Positions 1 to 11,101 of a DNA stretch of 64,000 nt are shown piece by piece (the first letter of the stretch is position 1; each line of letters starts with the position of its first letter). Position numbers and translations under genes: made by a program. Source of the DNA: Tetrapyrgos nigripes (lineage: Eukaryota; Basidiomycota; Agaricomycetes; Agaricales; Campanellaceae); contig JAACJM010000148.1 of the NCBI GenBank assembly GCA_013368315.1, positions 124,001-188,000 of the forward strand, in the 5' to 3' direction. The notes beneath the pieces were generated by a model. The model did not search any database. It saw nothing but the letters and a program-made list of their open reading frames with translations, and had not been told where the DNA came from.

Positions 1-1968
1 TCCTCCTCCTCAGACTCGAGACCGTTTCAAGTTCTAGATCACGACTTTCTGACCATGGCATAGTAGAAACAAAATCAATATCAATGAGCCTTTGAGGGGA
101 CAGAATTCCTTTGTCGACTGATTTATGAAGGTTGAGAATCATACGTGACACCATTATCCCGGAGAAGTTGAATGTGAATGTGAGTAGGGGTTCTGTGGTG
201 TAGGCCTGTGGTGGGGCAGAGGCAGAGGAAATTCAACAAACAGAAGGCAAAATGAATATTCTGAATACCTACCCCTGAACACTAAGCCACAGAGGTAATT
301 AAGTAGACACGCATGCATATGGAAAAAGCTCGACTTACATAGTATGTTATTAAACCTGCAAGCCCTGAAAGCAACATGAACCTGGTATATCCGTACGTCT
401 GAGGAGTTGAAGACAACAATTTACAACGTTGATACTTACACGTAGTATACAGCACCTGTGATAGAGAACAATCGAGGGGAGTAAGAAATTGACTATTGAT
501 TCATCCGCCTAAATAGACAAGATACTCACTGTCTCTAAATAACAACGCAATCAACGGATCAGACCCCTGCACATTGAAGCCATGATAATGTTTCATCAAC
601 CAAGATTTCCATAGCGTTAATGAAAAGATGAAAGATTCGAAGATTATAGCTAGTATCCATGGGATTATGCGTTCTGGTTACAGAAAGAAGAGAGGCCAAA
701 GACGAATCAGGTTGAGCATGAATTTGATACAAGTACAAGTGAGAGACGCACGGAAGATACTGAGAAGACAAAGGTCAAAGGACACAACAAGGATGAACCA
801 AGTTGAACATAACGGTGCTTGTTTGCTGAGTCATAACAAATGGACTCACGGATCGACAGGTACCAGGATTACACACCCTTCAAGATGCAATTCCATCGGT
901 ACGGTACCTCGGTCTAAGCTCACCCACTGGTGGCGTACAGAGAATTCAGCGTTGAACGCAAGACCACATTCAGCAAGTTCTACTCACCAAAGTAACCCCG
1001 GTAAATAACAAATTTGTGACAACCATAATAACCAAAATTCGACGACTCCGTTCGTAAAGGGCGTATATACGCCAGCAGAGGGAGGCTGCCCAGGCCAGAG
1101 CCAACATATGGATGGATGGATCGTGAATAAGGATAATTGAGAATGAGGGAAGCATACTAAAAGCGGGGGGATAGGAGAGCTGGGAGTTGAAAGTCTACCT
1201 ACCATATACTACCATAGTTCTCAAGGTGTTCCAAATGATCCAGTAGGAATAGTATCTCAGGCACCTAGATACAAACAAACCAGTTCAGAATCAAAGGGCA
1301 GGGGTGGGATTTCACCTCGATTGGAATTTACTGACGCCTGCAAAGTAAAAAGCAGAAAGATTGGTGTTCAGAGCCAGAGACATGATGTCGACGTATAATT
1401 AAAGAACAAGCCCGCGATGAATCGAATGAAGGGATATGGCCTCACATTAGTACTCATCCTCGAAAACTTCACCACTGTCACGGGAATCGTTCCGACCAAC
1501 GCCAAATATCGGCTGAAAATGAAGCAATAAGAGGATAGGATTTTAGGCCGAGTCCAGATGTATTTGACTTCATCGCCTGAAACGATATCAATCAGATGCG
1601 CAAAATCACAGTCAACCACTGAGTACTAAGTTGGTAGAAGTGAGGCGGAACTCACCGAAAGTGATAATATGATCCCAAAAAAGAATCGCTACAAATTTTA
1701 CGTTTGTGGGTTACAAAAGCGTCCAAGTCGAAAAGCTTGCAAAGACAACGTACTGATACCCAGGAGGTACATATACCTATGAACCATTCTGCATACCCAC
1801 AGAGTATCAGCATCACCACGTATTAGAAACAGGCACTACTGTGCAGCGAACGGGAAAGGGAACGGGCAGGGAACGGGCAAGGATGGCATAGAAGAACAAG
1901 AATGGAGCTACTCACATCTGCCCTTCAATACCGACGACGTCAATGCCAGGATTGTTGCCCTGATCCAT
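1..1968 (-). CDS. DUF6533-domain integral membrane protein, 3' end outside window
   Basis: Multi-exon gene read leftwards from the ATG at 1966-1968. The first four exons (1916..1968, 1754..1788, 1656..1688, 1446..1576) join in phase through GT-AG introns and give 84 codons, starting MDQGNNPGIDVVGIEGQ and containing TILFWDHIITFGDEVKYIW. That hydrophobic helix followed by an acidic D-E-V-x-x-I-W is the signature I associate with the DUF6533 family of Agaricomycete multi-pass membrane proteins. Later segments fit: a helix ending in RIYALYERSRRIL near 1055-1100, a helix LLSGLAGLITYY near 340-395, and a tail with SRMILNLHKS near 110-170, which is typical of the C-terminus. Function of the family is unknown; membrane location is inferred. 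Exons between about 1440 and 1100 could not be joined cleanly, so the middle may be degenerate or misread by me. The C-terminus leaves the window at base 1. Confidence 0.72.
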
Positions 1969-3240
1969 AATGATATGATAATGTCTTCCTCAGGATTTTT
2001 GGACGAGATCGTTTTGGTTTGGTTTTGGGTCGCGTTTGTGAAGAGAGGAGAGGATAAAGCAGAGTGTAGAATTTAGACTGACAGATAGAAAACGAAAAAA
2101 AAAGCAAAGAAACGGAAGGGAGGAAATGGAGAGGAGGAACAGGAGTTTGACTGTTGAAGCCTGGAGTAGGGGCAAGGACACGTCTCACGACAACACAAGC
2201 ACAAGCGGAAAGAAACGTGAGAACGCGAACAGGGAAACACAACAACGCAGGTGACACTATTCCAACAGTATTCTCTACAGAACCGGAGCGAAAATGCCTT
2301 GGTCTGAGAGAGCGCGAGAAGAGGAAGATAGAAGAAAGACGAAGCAAGAGTGGAGTGACGAAGAAAAGGGAAGAGGAAAGGGAATCCTCGGTAGCTGAGG
2401 GGAAACGGGGAAGTAGTTCGTCCATCTCAACTAGTGGTCGCCGAGTAGGGGTTAGCCAATACCGGCCCTGCATCATTGCCCAAAGATTCAAAGTGTTCAT
2501 TTTAGAATTCGGATTCATGTATGTATATGTCCCTGGATTGGGTCCTCTTGAGCCCTTGACAGTGACCACTGACAGCTGTCCACAGCGGTCAATCCCTCAG
2601 TGACTCCGTCGGACAGTTGACTCGTTGTCCATATGGAAGTGTATGGTACTGAGACTTAATCTTCATTAAGGCTCGAGAGTACATAGTGTTAGTAACATAT
2701 GCACAGATTTTCTGGCTCATTTTAGGGTTACAAAGGTCTTATTATGCATATTGTATGTCTTGAGACCCTAGCTTGGCATACATGATGTGCTCTAGAAATA
2801 GAAAAAATAATGCCGTCTATCTACAGACTCAGGGGATGGGACGGGAAAAGCAAAGCTTTATACACCTCAGGATAGTCTAGTTTTTCGTATAGAGAGCGAC
2901 TGGTTCTTCGATTACAAATCTCTAAGATTTGCTAATCCCACAGCCACTCCGGGTATTGCGCTTGCCTTGCTGCTGCACTGTCACATCATACTTACGTTGA
3001 GAATTTGGATGAGGTAGACGTTTTTTTCCGAACCGATTTTGGTGCAATTTTGAGGCGTCTGCAGGTGCACTGGCTGAACCGGCAGTTGGGTGGCTATGTG
3101 ATTAGCCAATTTTTCATATTCATTTTTCGTGAGAAAAAGCCAGTCCCCAGACGCGGCGACTTGTCAAACAGACTGCTATACATCTACTTTAGTAGATCGT
3201 CATATTGTCTGTCTAGGAGAGACTAACCTCAGGATGGGTT
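1969..3240. other. Intergenic, no gene supported
   Basis: This stretch holds the upstream region of the DUF6533 gene and anonymous AT-rich sequence. Two overlapping open frames on opposite strands between about 1940 and 2603 mirror each other over purine-rich sequence and show no recognisable domain, so I do not call them. A short segment near 3170-3225 (ctactttagtagatcgtca) recurs as a variant near 16371-16395, suggesting shared repeat debris. Confidence 0.5.
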
Positions 3241-3260
3241 GACCGTATTCAATGTGAATC

Positions 3261-4372
3261 TGTCATTGTACGATAAGGCTCCAACCAAATACTATTAGAT
3301 ACTGTTATAACTGGTTAATAACAGGTTAAATACTTAACATGTTACACTTGAGGTCAGTAACAGGTTGTAACAGTTATAACCTGTTATAACTGGTTCAGCT
3401 CAGGGAGTGGCTCAGGGGGCTGGAAACAAGCTTTTGGTCAAGTTTAAGACATACCTATGCTTTCTTAACCCTGCATAAAGACAATATTACCTGTCAGAAT
3501 TACGAGGCCCTTTAGGGACTCATTTTTCTATAATCTGACGCTGCCACATGTGGCTGTGCTTAATAGCTTTACCTCCTGATTGAATGGCCCTTCCCGCCAT
3601 CACCAATGACTAAATTTGAGCCTCGTTCTCATGCCACGCACAGCGGTGGCCCACATTTTCCTCGTACCAATTACCCAACTATGAGTATACTTCACTATCA
3701 GGGCCTGGTCTTTGGCTGGTCTGAGAAAGTTTACTAATACTCTCTTTTGAGCCACACCAACCCCTGCGCACCTGAGCATCACAGTGGCCTGAGCATGAGC
3801 ATGATGAGTGTGTAAATGAAGAATTTATTGGGACATGGTGCCATACTGTATATGGTATGACCGTACTCCTTATGGGTCGTAAATTCAATAGAACTTCCGT
3901 ACCCGTGTCGTACAACTTTCACCAGGGCACAGTATGGGAATGGGTCATATCCCGTCCGTAAATATTTCATGTGCAAGTAAAATTTGGGTAAGATGTATGA
4001 GTTTATTTTTCGGCGGACGTGTTATTTACAGATGTATTAAAAGCAACCGTATTACGACCGTATCAGCCGTATACAGCATGGACTATTACGGGTACTCCCA
4101 TGCCGTCTCTGTGCTGTTTGAGTAGCCCTGCTCTTCACTCATACGACAGTACCCGTAATGGTGCCAAGCCCTACAATTTATTTGAGAAATGGGCTCTTTG
4201 AAATCCATCATGAGATGGAAATTTGAGTTGAAAAAGAGGACCCATATAAAACCAGTTAATAACTAGTTATAACAAGTTATAACATGTTAATACTTGTTAC
4301 CTATTAAGTTATGCTCCAAGGTGTAACAGTATTTAACAGATTGGAGCCTTATTGTATGATCATTAACAGACA
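3261..4372. repeat. Imperfect inverted-repeat element, about 1.1 kb
   Basis: The left arm (about 3261-3420) is rich in variants of gttataactggtt and begins TCTGTCATTGTACGATAAGG followed by CTCCAA. The reverse complement of the right arm (about 4245-4372) begins TCTGTTAATGATCATACAAT followed by AAGGCTCCAA, then similar TAACA-rich sequence. The arms are diverged. I see no convincing target-site duplication and no coding sequence between them, so this is best described as an old non-autonomous DNA transposon or a nested pair of them. Confidence 0.5.
3830..4172. repeat. MITE-like palindromic segment nested in the previous repeat
   Basis: The segment is full of permutations of ccgtac/gtatgg/acgggtac and ends GGTGCCAAGCCCTA. 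The same style of sequence, with an end reading GCGAAGCCCTA, occurs at about 13345-13905. The shared end and the pyrimidine-purine palindromes suggest one MITE family. Ends and target duplication are not resolved. Confidence 0.35.
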
Positions 4373-4979
4373 AGAACATGGAAAAAGAAAAGGAAAGAAA
4401 GAGGACATGTTACATGTAGCATGTAGAGTTGGTGAAAGATAGACAAAAGCCAAACAAAAGAGAAAAATAAAGTATGAAGCTGAAAGACAACTCACCTAGT
4501 CTTGTGTTCTAGTTATAGGGCTGTGTAACACAACTTTCAAGATGACATAATCACATTTTCAGCCCTTTTCTTGCTGTAGACCCTTATAAAAATGCCCAGA
4601 ATGTATGTTAGGAGGCTTGTCAAGATCATCTGAGTAGCGCTGATCCCAAAAATTGACATAGGAAGTCAAAGAGCAAGGGACTATGACTTGGGCTGAAACC
4701 CTGTGGGTTCTGGAAATTTGCCAGATTTGACTGGCAAAGCACCCTCTTCAGTTGTTTTCCCACCAAATGATTAGCTCATCTCAAAAGCCACATTGCACAG
4801 CCAAGGGGGAGGCAGGATAAAAATAAAAAGATTGGGTTGAAAAAATTTTTGGCACCATCCAGAGTACCCCCTCCCCCTCCCCTGCCTTATATGGTATATC
4901 TATGGTCACATGATACAACCAGGTGAGTAGTATATGAATCATACTTTTTGTTAAGTCATGTAACTAACTCTCTTGTGAG

Positions 4980-5560
4980 TCTATCAATGTAGTGGAAGTT
5001 CCAGAATTCCATGACATTTTAGTATACATTGGACTGGACCTTGCGCCAGAGGATATTCCACATTGAACAAAGCTCATGGAACTTATATTTGCCCAATTTG
5101 AGTGTGAATTCACCAATGTTAAGGCAGAGATACAGGTATGTATATCAATTGCTATACAATTGAGTCTTTTTAAATTTTACATTCACCTGTAGAACTCTCT
5201 TGGCCAGGTTTCTTTCACCTGACATGTGATCTCAAGGAAATCTTGAAGGCTATATGGCAGTTACTGCCCATTATATGATTTGCAAGAATGGCCATCTAGT
5301 GATGAAGTCATGGCTGGTAGCATTCTGACATGTGGAGGGAAGCCATGATGGACTTAATATGGCCAAGTATTTCTTCACTGTACTGAAGGAGCTGGGTATA
5401 GTGAACACAATCTTTGCCTGCTGATCTTTAATTTCTTGATTCAGGTAGATTGGTATGATTACACTTGACAATGCTTCCAACAACAATACCATGATGTGTG
5501 CTCTCGAGCAGATGTCTGATGATATTGGTGTTGAGTTCTTTTTTATTTACTGATATTCTG
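4980..5560 (+). pseudogene. hAT-family transposase relic (central region)
   Basis: Broken reading frames give, in order, IPH-TKLMELIFAQFECEF, then after an intron-like gap (about 5139-5190) NSLGQVSFT, then VTAHYMICKNGH, a stretch close to MAKYFFTVLKELGI, and ITLDNASNNN. In fungal hAT transposases the equivalents are the F-x-A-V-T-A-H-Y motif and the I-T-x-D-N-A-S-N-N motif around the second catalytic Asp of the RNase-H fold. Stops and frame changes interrupt the frame several times, so it cannot make a functional enzyme. A conserved hAT C-terminal dimerisation region was not found. Confidence 0.65.
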
Positions 5561-5887
5561 TTATTTTGACTAGATGACCTGACACAGAACAGCAGCTCAT
5601 CATGAGAAGACAGCCTCAGAAGCCCCTAGCCACGTGTTTGTCAACTTTGGTGGTTTGGATGCTGGCTATGATAATTTGGATGACTTTACACAATGTCTTC
5701 AGGCACTTTCACGTACCACTTCTGGATCATCTCTTGCATCTCAGCCTGCAAATGAACCTACAACTTTCAATGAAGATGGTGCAGATCCCTTGACTGATCT
5801 GGAGTGCAAAGATGAAGCCCTTCTGGAGGATTGTCAATTGACAGAGGAAGAACTTCATTCTTGGATAGGAAGGGGCCACCAACTTTT

Positions 5888-5993
5888 CAAGCAACAGGTC
5901 AAGCAACAGGTCAAGCAACAGGTCAAGCAACACTCAAGCAACACTCAAGCAACATCAAGCAACAGTCAAGCAACATCCAGCAACAGCAAACCA
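5888..5993. repeat. 11-bp minisatellite, left array
   Basis: Tandem copies of caagcaacagg t / caagcaacact with occasional shortened 10-bp units. The first copies are part of the terminal inverted repeat of the surrounding element. Confidence 0.85.
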
Positions 5994-6184
5994 ACAGTGG
6001 AACAACACTTAAGTGCTATTAAAACCTACTGAAGTCATATTGAAGTCATTAGCATTGGCCTCAAAAAAGTCACTACATAAATCAGGTTTAAAATTCAATC
6101 TGTGCTCAAAACTCATTGGGCACTGCTACTGTCACTCAAGCTACCCTGGCTCAAGTAGCTTGAGGGTAGCCTGACTTCTAATTT

Positions 6185-6300
6185 TAGTGTGGCTGTGCTT
6201 ATCCCAGTCTACTCAACTTTACTACACTTCATTGTACAACAAATTACTTGCATTAAAAGGTTCATTTATTGAGGAGATGGATATCATACTCACCACACCC
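6185..6300. repeat. Internal inverted repeat, left arm
   Basis: The arm begins ggctgtgcttatcc, continues through actacacttcattgtacaac, and ends near gaggagatggatatcat. It matches the reverse complement of 7478-7590 at most positions. It gives the element a second, subterminal fold-back stem. Confidence 0.75.
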
Positions 6301-6795
6301 TTTACTGCAAACTGGTTTAGCCTCTTCTGAGTCTCAAATGCTCAGTTTTGCTAGATTTTCCCAGCTGTATTAGATAGCTTGCTTTTTAAATATGCTAACA
6401 GAGAGAACAGAAACATCCTTATCAATGAGCTTTTATAATACAGAGACAATTGCAGTAGTTAGTGAACAGCACGGTGGGTAACCCATCTGTTCTTGAGTGT
6501 GTCTAACTATTCCAATTCATTCCATATAATTACTAGCTATGTTACCTACTATACTTATTGGCAGGTACAATGGGTCTGCCTCTACTGGTACAGGTCAGCA
6601 CAGGTTTCCAAATCCATACCAGTGAGACCTGTACCCCACAACCTGCAGCAACCCATTGGCAATAGTTAAGCAAGTCAGAAAATATTCTGAAATTCAGACA
6701 TATAAAAGGTGTTTCACAGATGTATAAGCAGATGGCTCAAGAGTAGTTGGAGGTGGCCTGAATGTGGCTTGAGTGATAGCTTCAATTGTAGTGGC

Positions 6796-7213
6796 ACAGG
6801 CAACAGTCAAGTCACAGTCAAGCAATGGTCAAGCACTGGGTCAAGCAACATCAAGCAACACTCACACAACACTCAAGCAACGGTCAAGCAACAGATCAAG
6901 CAACACTCAAGCAACACTCAAGCAACGTCAAGCAACACTCAAGCAACACTCAAGCAACGTCAAGCAACACTCAAGCAACACTCAAGCAACGTCAAGCAAC
7001 AGTCAAGCAACACTCAAGCAACACGTCAAGCAACAGCTCAAGCAACGTCAAGCAACAGTCAAGCAAGCAACAGTCAAGCAAACAGTCAAGCAATGTCAAG
7101 CAACACTCAAGCAACACTCAAGCAATGTCAAGCAACACTCAAGCAACATCAAGCAACAGTCAAGCAACATCCAACAACACTTCTCATAGGTCAAGCAACA
7201 GTCAAGCAACACT
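6796..7213. repeat. 11-bp minisatellite, central array
   Basis: About 38 near-identical 10- or 11-bp units of caagcaac(act/agt/gt). Three 11-bp units equal 33 bp, so any frame without stops encodes an 11-residue repeat built from KQHSSNTQATL; all three forward frames stay open. This is a consequence of the unit sequence and not evidence for a protein. Confidence 0.9.
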
Positions 7214-7477
7214 TAAGGGTAAGTTAAGTAACAGTATGAATAAAATATGGGCCACCAGCAATTCAAGCTACCAGCCTACTACTCCAAGTTAGCTATTACC
7301 TATTAAAGAGGCACATAATGCTCAGACATACTTAGCATCCACATAGTTGTGAAATTAGCTGGATGAATGTGACAATAAATTTATTTTTCTCAAACTTTTT
7401 TTTCTATCTCTTCAATTTTAAAATTATGTACTTGACTGAGTGAAGGTTAAAGCAATTTGAAATGGAGAATGGGGTAT

Positions 7478-7590
7478 GTATAAATGATATCTCCTCAATG
7501 AATGAGCCTTTCAATGTGAGTAACTTGCTGTAAAATGAAGTGTAGTGAACTTCACTACACTAGGATAAGCACAGCCACATCCAAAGTAGA
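7478..7590. repeat. Internal inverted repeat, right arm
   Basis: Reverse-complement partner of 6185-6300, containing atgaagtgtagtgaac and ggataagcacagcc. Confidence 0.75.
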
Positions 7591-7661
7591 AAGTCAAGCC
7601 ATCCTCAGACTACTCTCAAGTGGATTGTACTCAAGCAACTTCCAAGTAATCTTCCAGCAGG

Positions 7662-7739
7662 GCCAAGCAACAGTCAAGCAACATCAAGCAAAATTCAAGC
7701 AACAGTCAAGCAACTGTTGCTTGACCTGTTGCTTGAAAA
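7662..7739. repeat. 11-bp minisatellite, right array with terminal inversion
   Basis: Units of caagcaacagt run to about 7714 and then switch orientation (gttgcttgacc) to form the right terminal inverted repeat of the element. Confidence 0.8.
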
Positions 7740-8642
7740 ACCATATGCCCGATAGGAAGGGGGCTCTTGAAGGATAAGAAGGCTGATCTAGTTTGGTTTT
7801 GGGATGATGTGAGTAGCAGTATTAATTTATTCTTCATGGATTTTCTGATACTTAGTGCTTCAGGGAACAAGACAAGAGAAGTATCCATCCTTATTCTGAC
7901 TTGCTCTTGATGTCCTACCTGTTCGGGCCCCTGCAGTTCCTTGTGAATGAGCATTTTCCTCAAGCAAGGAAACTGATGCTGATAGAAGATCTAGGATATC
8001 CGCAGTGCTGGTTGAGGTTTTGCAGATTCTGAAGGATTTTTGTCATGATGATCAGCTCAATTTCTCTTTTACATGGGTTGCAAAACCATCAGAGATGGCT
8101 GAGGAAGATAAGTATGGGTATTGCACTGAATCAGATGTAATTAGGGATGATGAACTCATGACTACTGACTTGAAAATGATCAGTTGCGTGAGATGTTAAT
8201 GAAGGGTCAAGTGAAGGACTTAATGAATCTCATTGAAGCCTTGTATAAGACATTGGTATCATAGACATTAATACTTACTACTACTAGATACATTTAATCC
8301 TATAATATGTATCAACTTACAACAGTATCCAGAGCAAAGAGAATAACTATTGACAGAGACTCGGAGATTTTAGGGGCTTACAAAAAAGCACAGTGTAACT
8401 TTTGCTGTAGCGAAGCTACAATCTTGCCTGATATTTTAATTCACAGTCAGAGACCTGCTCATGCTCTGAAATGGTGTATTAGGCACTGAAATGCATACTA
8501 GCTGGTACAAGATTCAGTCAGCAATGTGCTGGTAGACTACTCCAAATTAGGAAGGAGGCCTCTGAGCCACCCTGTGCTGACCCAAGCCAAGCTCGGGTCA
8601 TGCTTGAACTTGACCTGCAGTAACACTAACCTTAGGCTCTAG

Positions 8643-8818
8643 TTTCCCATTAAGCAGTGGTTTGGCTTTGTTTGGTGCTACTGCATCTACCTGGCCTCCA
8701 GTTTCCATTAAGCAGTGGTTTGGTTTTGTTTGGTGCTACTGCATCTACCTGGCCTCCAGTTTCCATTAAGCAGTGGTTTGGTTTTGTTTGGTGCTACTGC
8801 ATCTACCTGGCCTCCAGT
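8643..8818. repeat. Three tandem copies of a 58-bp unit
   Basis: Units begin at 8643, 8702 and 8760, each starting tttccattaagcagtggttt and ending cctggcctccag; the first copy has one extra C. Beyond the third unit a diverged partial copy follows. Open frames across it are repeat artefacts. Confidence 0.9.
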
Positions 8819-8819
8819 T

Positions 8820-11100
8820 TGAAATTTCTGTTAAATAGTGATTTGGCTTTGGTTGCATCAAAATCAATTGTTTTGTGGCCCTCTAGCTTATCTAACAGTG
8901 TAATGAGGTCCACCATCCCATTGAAATATGATGTCATTAATTTAATTTTGGACACTATCTTCTAAGTTCTCATCTGTTTTTCACCTGATGCACAAGTAGT
9001 TGGCTGCAGGCCAGACAACGAGTGTGTTAGGTTCTGCACTTTATTACACAGATTGGCTGCTTATTACATAACAGTGGCCAGTGCTACACCAGTTATACTA
9101 AGAAAGCCATTTAAAACCTGAAAGAAAGGGGAAATGGACTTGTACCTGCCAGCAGCAACCCACTGGCCCAAATCCAGCAAGTTGGTCAGATGGAGGACTT
9201 GATGATATGCAAAACAAGGGATGGGTAAGGAGGTGAAAAAGTTTGGTGTTGATGCAACAGGGAGCGGCACTGTGAGATGCCTGGCGAACATTAGTATCTT
9301 GACAGATTACTGGTGGATTGGTCCACTGGTGCTGCAAGCCAACTGACTGGTGGAGAAATTATTCACAGCACTTGTAGAGTATGAGATGTAAGTAGAAACT
9401 ACCTATGATATCACCATAGCTATCACAAACAGGTGGCACAATAATTATTAAGTAGTGGCAGCTACATGTTGGCCAGTTGTCAGGGGCATTGGGAGGTGCT
9501 GAACGCTGTCCCTGACAACAATGAGAACATTAGCCAGTGTCGGAAATGACTTTCGGATCATTACTGACCATGTACTCACCTTTGGCAATGTTGCTGGGCC
9601 CAATGATGATGCCCAAACAATGTTAACAAGCACTCAACTGGTGGAGAAAAATACTTGTCTGGTGGAAATGGGGTCTACTGGTCAACTGGTGCTCTGCCAA
9701 ATTTTGGTCCTACCAGTTGAAACCAGTAAATCTGTCAAAATACTGATGAAGTTACTAGCAAGGTTGATGTACAGTAGAACTTGTGGATACAGATGCAGGA
9801 TAGATTGACAACAAAATCCATAGCCAGGGCTGCTGACAAAGCATTCATATGATGCAGGTTAGAACAACAACAAAAAAGTGCACCATAAGACTCGTCCTTC
9901 ATTTCATTTTGGACTCATAACCATAGAGATGCCAATTGGCAAGGGACCTCGTCCAAAGTTACTGCTTTTTAAGTATCCTGAAGCTTTTCCATTGGATTTC
10001 ATCATCAAGGTCACAGATGGAGGACATACCTTCATAAAGATGTTGCTGCAGTATACAGTCATGAAAATCAAATAACCCCTCAAAGTTTTGGCCACCATTT
10101 AGCCACCCCTGGTGATCAAGTACTCGATGTCGAACCCAAAAAACAAGCTGACAAGGAGGAGCTCAGCTCAGAGGTCTTCGTCAGTCATAGGACTAGGATG
10201 GAAGGTGGAATGAAGGGTGTAGGAGTCAATATGCCTGCTGGATTTGGAGTCAACCTTCATCTTGAAGTGAGCAAAGGCAAGGAGAGAGAGGTGTGATTCC
10301 ATGGACAGCAGACATCAAAGAAGACAGTCCTTGGAACTATCTCTGAGAAGGACACCATGTGTTGGTCCATCAAGGAAGCAGGTCCCAGTGTTGGCAGGAA
10401 AGGGCTTGATGGGGAACAGGGAGAAATGTGGTTCATTTTGAGAGGGGAAGCCAGAGATTTTTGAATTTGACTGTTGAGTTACACATGTGAAGAATTACAA
10501 GGAGAAGACAAAGCAGGCAGTCTCTAGGTCATGGTATCAGAAATGTTTTGCATCAGTTCTTTATAACCAGATTCCATCTACAATGTACTATGCAGCTCTA
10601 CTAGTAAAGCTGCCTATGAACGCAAACTTCCCTGGAATGGAAACTCGCTTTTCCTCAGCAACTGCCAATGAGCCCTCAAAGCAGTCTCAAAGTCATCTTT
10701 TGAGACTCTGTAGATTGTAGATTTCAAAGGCTGAAAAAGTGGGTGGGAAGAATTAAGGGGATCTGGGTCAGGCTTGTGAGTACAGTGGCAGTTCCTTTGC
10801 ACAAATACCATCCATGATGTGTTGTGGTCAAGTACTCTCTTGCCAGCAGCTCTACTGGTGTCAACCCATCACTTTGAAGAAGACTGGCCAGTTGGTCAAT
10901 ATGGTTTGGATAGCAACACGTGGCAAAGCTGTGGTTGATCATCTTTGAATTTACTATTGGTGCCCTTCATCCCATAAAAGCCTTTGGACAGCCACATATG
11001 GCTGGACAATAGCTTCTTTCCTTTCCACAATGTACATTGTGATACCTTATCCTAGCAGTCTTGTCTGACCCTTGCCTTTGTAGTCTCAATTACTGTATCT
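8820..11100. other. Degenerate sequence without a supported gene
   Basis: Several short open frames occur, none longer than about 95 codons with a recognisable domain. A segment at about 9465-9500 (acatgttggccagttgtcag then gggcattgggaggtgc) recurs in inverted form near 13985-14020, which marks both as relics of one repeat family. Broken coding-like sequence around 10300-10560 (for example WSIKEAGPSVGRKG) hints at a decayed gene I cannot name. Confidence 0.45.
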
Positions 11101-11101
11101 C

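Larger units (their letters stand above)
5873..7750. mobile_element. Foldback/MULE-like non-autonomous element with 9-bp target-site duplication
   Basis: The element is bounded by a direct repeat GATAGGAAG at 5864-5872 and 7751-7759. Its ends are inverted: both begin GGGC and, after a diverged 8-9 bp, share a perfect 24-bp inverted match running TTTTCAAGCAACAGG-TCAAGCAAC (5884-5907 and about 7716-7739). Inside lie 11-bp minisatellite arrays and a second, longer inverted pair (about 6185-6300 versus 7478-7590). A 9-bp duplication is typical of Mutator-like elements and 8 bp of hAT; the duplicated block extends into a G run, so the exact length is uncertain. No transposase is encoded. The internal open frames are only the minisatellite read in three frames. 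Confidence 0.8.
5602..8199 (+). pseudogene. Unidentified gene split by the 5873-7750 insertion
   Basis: An open frame (5634-5872) reads acidic sequence ending LTEEELHSWIGR and runs straight into the left target-site duplication. Immediately after the right duplication the same frame continues as GLLKDKKADLVWFWDD up to a GTGAGT donor (about 7805) with a plausible acceptor near 7862. The interruption of one continuous frame by a bounded insertion is seen directly. The product is not recognised; it may be the C-terminal part of the hAT gene upstream or a separate host gene. A further open stretch at about 8005-8199 may be the distal part. Confidence 0.5.

Noticed and set aside
1940..2603. Two long opposing open frames (209 and 149 codons)
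   Set aside because: They lie upstream of the DUF6533 start in purine/pyrimidine-skewed DNA, mirror each other and contain no domain.
5888..7213. CRISPR-like array of short repeats
   Set aside because: Units are contiguous without unique spacers, the genome is eukaryotic, and no cas gene is present.
6709..7292. Three overlapping open frames of 138-172 codons with Q/N/S-rich repeats
   Set aside because: They are the 11-bp minisatellite read in each frame; no start context, intron or flanking coding sequence supports a gene.
8657..8965. 102-codon frame with repeated HLPGLQFP-like units
   Set aside because: It is produced by the 58-bp tandem repeat.
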